Below are positions 1 to 6,029 of a stretch of DNA of 14,848 nucleotides, piece after piece. Below the pieces are notes generated by a model, which did not search any database, was not told the origin of the DNA, and worked only from the letters and a program-made list of their open reading frames with translations. Source of the stretch: DATIRA01 sp964553405. Its GTDB lineage: Bacteria > Pseudomonadota > Gammaproteobacteria > Steroidobacterales > Steroidobacteraceae. A program made the translations under genes and the position numbers. Every line of letters starts with the position of its first letter. Positions within the stretch are counted from its first letter, which is position 1. The stretch spans positions 1 through 14,848 of the forward strand of contig CAZKLS010000068.1 of NCBI GenBank assembly GCA_964553405.1, in the 5' to 3' direction.

Positions 1-2
1 AC

Positions 3-752
3 GATCTCGAACTCCTCGTCGATCTGCATCGCGACGCCGGGCGCCAGGGCCCCGGCGGCGACGCTCAGACGCGGCTGGCCATAACGCTGTCGGGCCTGGC
101 TGGGAGAAGCGGCCTCGAGATCGCCGATATCGGCTGCGGGACGGGCGCCTCGACGCTCGTGCTGGCGAAGGAACTCGACGCCTCGGTGAGCGCAGTGGAT
201 TTCGTGCCGGAGTTCATTCGCCGGCTCGCTGTCGACGCGAAACGAGCCAGCCTCCGCGGACGGATCGAGACACTGGTGGCATCGATGGAATCCCTGCCTT
301 TCGAAGATGCGTCTCTCGACGCGATCTGGTCGGAAGGCGCGATCTACAACATCGGGTTCGTGAACGGCATCCGGGCCTGGCGTCGTTTCCTGAAGCCTGG
401 CGGCATACTGGCCGTATCCGAGCTTACGTGGCTGACGCAAACGAGACCCGCAGAGCTCGAGCAGCACTGGACGCGCGAATACTCAGAAGTGGATGTCGCA
501 TCGGCGAAAATCGCCGTGCTGGAGCAAAGCGGCTTCTGCCCCATCGGCTACTTCGTTCTTCCCGAGCAATGCTGGCTGGACAACTACTACCGCCCGCTGC
601 AGGCCCGCTTCGCGGATTTCCTGTCGCGTCATGGCAACTCGGAAGCCGCGGCCGCCATCGTGGCCGCCGAGCAGCACGAGATTGCGCTCTACGAACGGTA
701 TTCGGCATTCATCGGTTACGGCTATTACCTCGCGCGAAGGACCGCCGACTGA
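3..752 (+). CDS. Class I SAM-dependent methyltransferase (5' end outside window)
   Basis: The reading frame is open from the first bases of the window, so the true start lies upstream; an internal ATG at 159 would cut off the cofactor-binding motif and is not the start. Reading from base 3, residues 41-50 are ADIGCGTGAS, the glycine-rich motif I that binds S-adenosylmethionine. The acidic residue at the end of the second strand is in SAVDFVPEF (about 63-71), and the post-motif DASLDAIWSEGAIYN (about 102-116) and LKPGGILAVSE match motifs II and III of the Methyltransf_11/25 fold. The C-terminal part, rich in Tyr (YERYSAFIGYGYYLARR), is typical of a soluble small-molecule methyltransferase group. 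The substrate cannot be told from sequence. It converges with the cardiolipin synthase gene, 73 bases apart. The fold is confident; the function is not. Confidence 0.85.
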   Translation, partial: DLELLVDLHRDAGRQGPGGDAQTRLAITLSGLAGRSGLEIADIGCGTGASTLVLAKELDASVSAVDFVPEFIRRLAVDAKRASLRGRIETLVASMESLPFEDASLDAIWSEGAIYNIGFVNGIRAWRRFLKPGGILAVSELTWLTQTRPAELEQHWTREYSEVDVASAKIAVLEQSGFCPIGYFVLPEQCWLDNYYRPLQARFADFLSRHGNSEAAAAIVAAEQHEIALYERYSAFIGYGYYLARRTAD

Positions 753-759
753 TACACCG

Positions 760-787
760 ACGGTCGCGCGATGGCGCGGTGGACCGT
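760..787. terminator. Possible hairpin between convergent genes
   Basis: In the 73-base gap between the methyltransferase stop and the cardiolipin synthase stop, ACGGTC (760-765) can pair with GACCGT (782-787), and the inner GCGC copies (766-769 and 774-777) can extend the stem with a bulge. There is no T tract on either side, so it is not a classical intrinsic terminator. It could stop transcription from both sides, or be a chance structure in GC-rich DNA. Confidence 0.25.
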
Positions 788-825
788 GGAGGTTCCGGCC
801 CCGCGTTTCGGCACCCAGCCGGGAT

Positions 826-2346
826 CTAGAGGATCGGTGCCATCAGCCGCGCCAGCCTGACACCGAAGCGCCAGTACCAGGGCCGCTCCCGGTAGTCCTC
901 GGGGCGAATCAAGCGGCTGTGGGCCAAGTCCTGCTCGAACATCGCCGCGACCTCGCTCGCGAACCCCGCGTCGTACACAACCGCTGCGACCTCGAAGTTG
1001 AGCCGGAACGACCTGTTGTCGAAGTTGTGCGTGCCGATGGACACGGTCTGGTCGTCGACGACCATCACCTTCTGGTGCATGAATCCGGGCTCGAACGCGT
1101 AGAACTTGACGGCCGATTTCTCCAGCTGCTCCATGTAGTAGTACGCGGCCAGCTGCGGCAGCAGGCTGTCGCCCTTGCCGGGCACGATCACCCTGACGTC
1201 GACGCCACGCAAGGTCGCCAGCATCATCGCCTTGATGATCGCGTCGTCCGGGACGAAATAAGGAGCGGTAATCCAGATCCGCTCCCGGGCCGAGTTCAGC
1301 GCGTGCACGAAGAACATGCCCGCGGTCTCCAGCGGATCCGCGGGCCCGGTCGCGACCACGACGGCCGGCACGTCCGAGTCCGGTGCAGGCTGCGCGATCC
1401 AGTTCAATTCCAGCAGCTCGCGCTGCGCCCAGAGCCAGTCGAACGCGAACACGCCCTGAGCCTGTATGGCGATCGGGCCGTCGAGGCGCACGTGCGTGTC
1501 GCGCCAGGGGCTGAAGTCCGGGTCGAGTCCGAGGTACTCGTCGCCGACGTTGTGTCCCCCGATCCAGGCGGTCCTGCCATCGACGACGACGATCTTGCGA
1601 TGGTTGCGGAAGTTGAGCTGGAACCGGTTCCGGGCTCCTTGCGTCGTATTGAAGTGAGAGTAGCGGACGCCTGCCGCCTCGAGGTCCTGCTTGTACTCCC
1701 GCGTGATGTCCGTGCCGATTTCGTCGTACAGGAAATAGACGTCCACGCCGGCACGCGCCCGCTCGATCATCGCCTCCTTGAGCCGTCGACCGAGGCCGTC
1801 GTCGTGGACGATGTAGAACTGCACGAGTACGTAGTCCTCGGCCGCGCGGATCCCCGACAGGATGCTGTCGAATGTGGCCTCGCCATCGACCAGCAGCTCG
1901 GCCCGGTTGCCTGCGACGAGACGCGTACTGGACAGACCGCGCAGCGCGTCCCAGGCCGGCATCGGCCGATCGAACTCGACGGCGGCGGCGCTCATGTTGG
2001 CGTAGACGCGCGTAAAGAGCTGGTCGAACTCCTGCTGGACCTCCTGCTGGGCATCGAGGTATCCCTCGAACTTGCTGCGGCCGAAGACCCAGTACGCAGG
2101 CACGCTGACGACCGGCGCGGCCACCAGGCCCAGCGACCAGGCGATGGCTCCCTGGGCCGTGCGCGTTGACATGATCGCGTCCACCGCGGAGACGAGGCCG
2201 AGGAACTGGAACACGAGGTAGGTCCAGAGCAGCACTTTACGGATGCGCCCGCGACGTGGCTTTCCGGTGGGCTCGGGATTGACGGAGGAGGCACCCGCTG
2301 CAGCGCGTTGCTGGTCCTTGGCTGATTCCATGGTTTCTTCAGCCAT
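826..2346 (-). CDS. cls: Cardiolipin synthase (phospholipase D superfamily)
   Basis: This 506-residue inner-membrane enzyme should join two phosphatidylglycerol molecules into cardiolipin plus glycerol (ClsA-type reaction). Two hydrophobic segments lie near the N-terminus (about 38-58 and 66-88), followed by PAYWVFGRSKFEGY, the membrane-proximal signature of bacterial Cls. Both HKD catalytic motifs are intact: NHRKIVVVDG (H249, K251, D256) and MHQKVMVVDD (H424, K426, D431), each followed by the expected IGG/IGT-HN stretch. Length is normal for the family. The ATG overlaps the end of the kinase gene by 8 bases (2339-2346), with GAGG about 9 bases upstream as ribosome-binding site, so it is the last gene of the aminotransferase-kinase-cls operon. 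The N-terminal tail of about 35 residues is polar and charged. ClsA/ClsB/ClsC subtype is inferred from the two transmembrane segments. Family call is firm. Confidence 0.93.
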   Translation of the reverse strand: MAEETMESAKDQQRAAAGASSVNPEPTGKPRRGRIRKVLLWTYLVFQFLGLVSAVDAIMSTRTAQGAIAWSLGLVAAPVVSVPAYWVFGRSKFEGYLDAQQEVQQEFDQLFTRVYANMSAAAVEFDRPMPAWDALRGLSSTRLVAGNRAELLVDGEATFDSILSGIRAAEDYVLVQFYIVHDDGLGRRLKEAMIERARAGVDVYFLYDEIGTDITREYKQDLEAAGVRYSHFNTTQGARNRFQLNFRNHRKIVVVDGRTAWIGGHNVGDEYLGLDPDFSPWRDTHVRLDGPIAIQAQGVFAFDWLWAQRELLELNWIAQPAPDSDVPAVVVATGPADPLETAGMFFVHALNSARERIWITAPYFVPDDAIIKAMMLATLRGVDVRVIVPGKGDSLLPQLAAYYYMEQLEKSAVKFYAFEPGFMHQKVMVVDDQTVSIGTHNFDNRSFRLNFEVAAVVYDAGFASEVAAMFEQDLAHSRLIRPEDYRERPWYWRFGVRLARLMAPIL

Positions 2347-3367
2347 GGCGCGCGCCCTCGAGCAGCTGCTCCGCCAACTGGCAGGCGGCCTCGACGATCA
2401 GCGGTGTGAGTTCGCCGGCCGCTTCGCCGCGCGTGTTTGCCCAGCCCACGTAGGACAGCGCCCGGGCCATCATCAGCACCGGCAGCATCGCCAGGTGCTC
2501 GTCCGGAAGCGCGCGGTGACGCCGATACCCGTCGATCATGCCGCCGAGCGCGATCTCGAAGCTCGGGCGGCCGAGGTGCCCGAACATCGCCGTCGCGAAG
2601 TCGTACAGGTGCCAGCCGTAGCCCGTGTCGTCCCAGTCGATCAGCCGCAACTGCTCGCCGTCGTAGAACAGGTTCTCCGGCAGCAGGTCGCCGTGCACGA
2701 GACCGTAGCGGTCGGCGCCCTTGCCGAACTGTGCGAGCGCAGCCGCGGTGACCTCCCGCGCGCGATGCAGCAACTCGAGCTGCCCGGGCGAGAGGACCTC
2801 GAGATCCCAGTAGCGGCCGCAGATCGCACCGGTTTCGCCGAAGAATCCCTGCTCGTCCCAGGCAAAGCGCGTGAAGCCCTCCGGTTTCGGCCATGCAAGG
2901 CCGTGCTGGTGGATCAGCGCAGCCTGCTCGCCGGCCAGCGTGTAGACGTGGAAGATCTCCTGGTCCCCGAGCGCGACGCCCTGCTCCACGCTGCCGATGG
3001 CCTGCCCCGGAACCCAGGCCAGCAGGTCCACCTGACGCCCCTCGGGCACGGCCTGCGTGCCCACCTTCGCAAAGCTCGAGCCGTCGCGACAGCGGATCGT
3101 ATCGGTGGTCGCGACACCCGCGGCGCGCAGCGACTCGAGCCACTCGAGCTCCGAGCGCAGCGCCGCGTCGCTGTGATAGCCGGGACGGTGAACCCGCATC
3201 GCATACCGGGTTCCGTCGGGCCCGGTCACCTTGAAGACGACGTTCTCGCGATGCTTCATCAGCTCGAGCCGGCTGCCGGCGAGACCCCAGTGACCGAGGG
3301 CCTGGCCGGCCAGCTCGGTGATACGGTCCAGGTACACGCTCGCCTCCTTCATTTCGTCTTTGCTCAC
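2339..3367 (-). CDS. APH-family phosphotransferase (aminoglycoside/homoserine/hydroxylysine kinase-like)
   Basis: A 342-residue protein of the APH kinase fold, ATP-dependent and cytoplasmic, phosphorylating a small hydroxylated molecule. Seen directly: the N-lobe strand with YAMRVHRPGYHS (about 55-66), the catalytic loop HGDLLPEN (H225, D227, N232) and the metal-binding IDWDD (D244-D247). The start is chosen as GTG at 3367, whose GTGA overlaps the TGA of the upstream aminotransferase (bases 3364-3367), the usual sign of translational coupling; an ATG five codons later (3352) is also possible and no strong ribosome-binding site favours either. The stop overlaps the start of cls. Pairing with a class III PLP enzyme recalls hydroxylysine kinase with phospho-lyases; the substrate is therefore inferred to be an amino alcohol. 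An aminoglycoside-resistance role is unlikely given this operon. Fold sure, substrate unknown. Confidence 0.88.
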   Translation of the reverse strand: MSKDEMKEASVYLDRITELAGQALGHWGLAGSRLELMKHRENVVFKVTGPDGTRYAMRVHRPGYHSDAALRSELEWLESLRAAGVATTDTIRCRDGSSFAKVGTQAVPEGRQVDLLAWVPGQAIGSVEQGVALGDQEIFHVYTLAGEQAALIHQHGLAWPKPEGFTRFAWDEQGFFGETGAICGRYWDLEVLSPGQLELLHRAREVTAAALAQFGKGADRYGLVHGDLLPENLFYDGEQLRLIDWDDTGYGWHLYDFATAMFGHLGRPSFEIALGGMIDGYRRHRALPDEHLAMLPVLMMARALSYVGWANTRGEAAGELTPLIVEAACQLAEQLLEGARHG

Positions 3368-4665
3368 CGTAGTACGCCCGCATGCACGTCGCGGAGCGCG
3401 TCCTCGAAGCGCCCGAGGGCCTCGTCGCAGTAGGCCCGATCGATCAGCAGGCCCGGCTTGAACTGCAGCACCGAGCGCTCGAAGCCCGCGAACATCGCCC
3501 AGATTCCGTGCCGGTACAGCGCGCCGGTCATCCGCATGCCGCCGTCCGGCGCGTCGAACTCGAGCCCCATCACGAGCCCCTGCTGGCGGATGTCCTTGAA
3601 GAACGGATAGCGTGCGCGGAGACCGTCGAGCCCGGCCCTGAGATGACTCGCGATCGAGGCGACGTTCTGGAGCGTTTCCGCGTCGGCGCACAGCTCGAGC
3701 GCCCGGCAGCCGACCGCGCAGCCCGGCTCGGCGCCGCCGAAGGTCGACACGTACCCCCACCCGTCCTGCTCGAGCCAGCTGCCGACCTTGCCGGACAGCA
3801 CCGCGGCCGACACCGGGTAGAGACCGCCGGAGAGCCCCTTGCCCGTCACCAGCACATCGGGCTCGACGCCCCAGCAATCGACGCCCCACAACCGGCCGGT
3901 GCGGCCGAGCCCGGTCTGCACCTCGTCGGCGATGTACAGCGCGCCGTGGCGCTCGCACAGCGCGCGCACGCCCGGCAGGTAACCGGGCTCGGGTATCGGA
4001 AAGCCGCTGGTGGCCGGAATCGTCTCCATCAGCACCGCGGCCACCTCGCCGTCGCCGAGCGCGCGCTCGATCGCGGTGAGGTCGTTGAACGGCACCCGCA
4101 GGAACTCTTCGGGATAGTCGCTCAGGAAATCCGCCGCGGCCGAGTCGTCCCCGGCTGCGCCGGACAGTCCGGAGCGCCCGTGATAGCCACGCTCCAGCGC
4201 CACGATCCTGCGGCGCTTCGTGTAGCGACGCGCCGACTTGATCGCGACGTCCACCGCCTCGGCTCCGCTCGGCGTGAACACCGTGTACTGCAGTCCGGTC
4301 GCGGCGGCCAGCCGCTCAGCCAGCTCGGCCCGCGCCGGATTCGCGAAGTGATGGTTGCCGACGTCGGCGAATTCCAGCGTATCGAGCAGCACCTGCAGCA
4401 GGTCCGGATGGCGGTGCCCGAGGCTGTAGGTGCCGCCGTTCAGGTGGAAGTCCATGAACTCGCGGCCGTCCACGTCCCAGAACCGATAGCCCTCGCGGCG
4501 GCCGATCACCAGCTCCACGCCCAGCGCCGCCAGCCGCTCGATACGATCGGGGAACAGGTGCCTGCGCGCGCGCTCGAGCACCCGCGCCTTGTCCGCCCGG
4601 CCGGCCGGCGCACCGGCGCGATCCGCCGCCGTCATGTCACTCACGGTTCGTCCGCCTGCCGCCAT
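3364..4665 (-). CDS. Class III PLP-dependent aminotransferase / possible phospho-lyase
   Basis: A 433-residue fold-type I PLP enzyme of the ornithine/acetylornithine/GSAM class. Landmarks: SGAEAV (133-138) for cofactor phosphate, YHG (161-163) stacking on the ring, IADEVQTGLGRTG (D247 to pyridine nitrogen) and the Schiff-base lysine K276 in VTGKGLSGGLYPVSA, which most resembles ornithine aminotransferase. STFGGAEPGCA (308-317) is the phosphate-contact loop but has AEPG where most relatives have NPL/NPLA. The ATG at 4665 is preceded by GGGGAGAG six bases upstream, a good ribosome-binding site. It heads an operon with a kinase and cardiolipin synthase. Members of this class include transaminases and also the ethanolamine-phosphate and phosphohydroxylysine phospho-lyases, which eliminate phosphate and ammonia; the neighbouring kinase makes the lyase option attractive, but the sequence alone does not decide. 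Class III membership is firm. Confidence 0.9.
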   Translation of the reverse strand: MAAGGRTVSDMTAADRAGAPAGRADKARVLERARRHLFPDRIERLAALGVELVIGRREGYRFWDVDGREFMDFHLNGGTYSLGHRHPDLLQVLLDTLEFADVGNHHFANPARAELAERLAAATGLQYTVFTPSGAEAVDVAIKSARRYTKRRRIVALERGYHGRSGLSGAAGDDSAAADFLSDYPEEFLRVPFNDLTAIERALGDGEVAAVLMETIPATSGFPIPEPGYLPGVRALCERHGALYIADEVQTGLGRTGRLWGVDCWGVEPDVLVTGKGLSGGLYPVSAAVLSGKVGSWLEQDGWGYVSTFGGAEPGCAVGCRALELCADAETLQNVASIASHLRAGLDGLRARYPFFKDIRQQGLVMGLEFDAPDGGMRMTGALYRHGIWAMFAGFERSVLQFKPGLLIDRAYCDEALGRFEDALRDVHAGVLR

Positions 4666-4715
4666 GTCGCTCTCCCCGGCCGGTCACACCCGGCGCGCCG
4701 ATCCTCGCCATAACC

Positions 4716-4731
4716 ATCGGGCCCGATCGGG
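4716..4731. promoter_or_regulatory. Overlapping palindromes in a divergent promoter region
   Basis: The 174 bases between the aminotransferase start (4665, minus) and the YdjM-like start (4840, plus) must hold both promoters. ATCGGGCCCGAT (4716-4727) is a perfect 12-base palindrome, and CCCGATCGGG (4722-4731) is a second one sharing six bases with it. Such symmetry suits a dimeric regulator. On the minus strand a consensus TTGACA (4739-4744) lies just upstream, but the nearest TTATGG (4708-4713) is 25 bases away, too far for a standard promoter. No LexA-like CTG-N10-CAG box was seen. Operator function is inferred. Confidence 0.3.
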
Positions 4732-4839
4732 GCGGCGCTGTCAAATGCCGCGGTCCGGGCGAACTGGATCCGCGAGCGCACCGGCCTCGAATCGGTCTGG
4801 TGTACCTTACTCGCCCCGACCGCCCCGCAAGCCCGCAAC

Positions 4840-5967
4840 ATGGACTCCATCACCCAGATCGCGCTCGGCGCCGCCGTCGGCACCGCGGTGCTCGGCCGCA
4901 AGGTCGGCGCCCGCGCCGCGCTGTGGGGCGCCGTCTGCGGCACCTTGCCGGACCTGGACGTACTCGTGTCCTACGGCGACCCGGTCCGCGACTTCACCTA
5001 TCACCGCGCGGAGAGCCATTCGCTGTTCTGGCTGACGCTGGCATCGCCGCCGCTCGCGCTGCTGATCGCGCGACTGAACCGCACGAGCGGCGCGGGCTTC
5101 CGGCAGTGGCTCGCGCTGGTCTGGCTCGCGCTGGTCACGCACCCCTTGCTCGATGCGTTCACCGTGTACGGTACGCAGCTGCTGCTGCCCTTCTCCGATT
5201 ATCCCGTTGGCATCGGCAGCATCTTCATCATCGACCCGATGTACACGTTGCCGCTCGTCATCGGAGTGCTCGGCGCGCTGTGGATGCGGCGGAGGGATCC
5301 CCGGCGCGCGCTGCGCTGGAACGCCGTGGGACTCGCAGTGAGCAGCGCGTACCTGGTGTGGACCGTCGCTGCCCAGGCCCACGTCGAGGGCGTCGTGCAC
5401 CGCTCCCTGGCCGCCGGCCCGATATCGGACGGCCGCGTACTGGTGACACCGAGCCCGTTCAACAGCCTGCTGTGGCGCATCGTCGTGATGGACGACGAGA
5501 GCTACCACGAGGGATACCGCTCGCTGCTCGACCGCGGCGACGCGGTCGCTCTCGCGAGGCATCGCAGCGAAGCGCGGCTGCTCGCGCCGCTGCAACACGA
5601 CTGGGCCGTGCGGCGACTCGCCTGGTTCTCGAAGGGCTTCTACGGGGTCCGACGGACAGGCGCCGACGACAGGTTCGCGACCGGATCCCCGAGCACGGTC
5701 GGGCAACTGCTCGGGCTGGTCGAGACCGCGGCGGCCGGAGACGGTTCCGCGGCTCTCGAGCAGCCGATCGTGATGACGGATCTGCGGATGGGCCAGACGC
5801 CCTTCTTCGTGTTCTCCTTCCTCGTGGCAGACCTTCGCGCCGGTGACGTCGTCGCGGTCCCGAGCCTGCAGCTGCCGACCGAACGGCCCCCGGTGCGAGC
5901 GGCGCTCGCGTGGCTGGGCCGCAGGATACTCGACGAGCAGGCGGGTCCACCGCCGGGCGGCGGGTAG
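4840..5967 (+). CDS. YdjM-type inner-membrane metal-dependent hydrolase
   Basis: This 375-residue protein starts MDSITQIALGAAVGTAVLG, the hallmark opening of the YdjM/DUF457 (PF04307) family of membrane-bound metal-dependent hydrolases. Candidate metal ligands are LPDLD (D38, D40), HRAESHS (H55, H60) and THPLLDAF (H101, D105). Hydrophobic segments lie at about 8-18, 62-79, 90-103, 135-150 and 163-179, so the first half is in the membrane. The second half (about 185-375) is a long soluble extension, so the protein is much longer than E. coli YdjM; it ends in a Pro/Gly-rich tail. No natural substrate is known for the family. It is transcribed alone, divergent from the aminotransferase operon and convergent with the molybdenum enzyme. 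The ribosome-binding site is weak. E. coli YdjM is SOS-regulated, but no LexA box is visible here. Confidence 0.87.
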   Translation: MDSITQIALGAAVGTAVLGRKVGARAALWGAVCGTLPDLDVLVSYGDPVRDFTYHRAESHSLFWLTLASPPLALLIARLNRTSGAGFRQWLALVWLALVTHPLLDAFTVYGTQLLLPFSDYPVGIGSIFIIDPMYTLPLVIGVLGALWMRRRDPRRALRWNAVGLAVSSAYLVWTVAAQAHVEGVVHRSLAAGPISDGRVLVTPSPFNSLLWRIVVMDDESYHEGYRSLLDRGDAVALARHRSEARLLAPLQHDWAVRRLAWFSKGFYGVRRTGADDRFATGSPSTVGQLLGLVETAAAGDGSAALEQPIVMTDLRMGQTPFFVFSFLVADLRAGDVVAVPSLQLPTERPPVRAALAWLGRRILDEQAGPPPGGG

Positions 5968-5970
5968 CCT

Positions 5971-5999
5971 CCCCGGTCGGCGATCGCGGCCGCCTGGGG
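5971..5999. terminator. Hairpin between convergent genes, likely bidirectional terminator
   Basis: CCCCGGTCGGC (5971-5981) pairs with GCCGCCTGGGG (5989-5999) around a seven-base loop, giving an 11-pair stem with one G-T wobble and one mismatch. It fills much of the 62-base gap between the YdjM-like stop (5967) and the molybdenum enzyme stop (6030). No T run follows on either strand, so efficiency as an intrinsic terminator is uncertain. Confidence 0.4.
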
Positions 6000-6029
6000 G
6001 ACGATCCGGCGCCTTGCGCGAGCCCGACC

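Noticed and set aside
493..2169. 558-codon open frame on the plus strand
   Set aside because: It overlaps the methyltransferase in another frame and then runs antisense to cardiolipin synthase; no domain, no ribosome-binding site, biased composition.
1992..4713. Long open frames overlapping the kinase and aminotransferase genes on both strands
   Set aside because: They are other-frame readings of genes with intact catalytic motifs and have no protein features of their own.
4708..4744. Minus-strand promoter made of TTGACA (4739-4744) and TTATGG (4708-4713)
   Set aside because: The spacer is 25 bases, well beyond the 16-18 accepted by sigma-70, so the pair is not called as a promoter.
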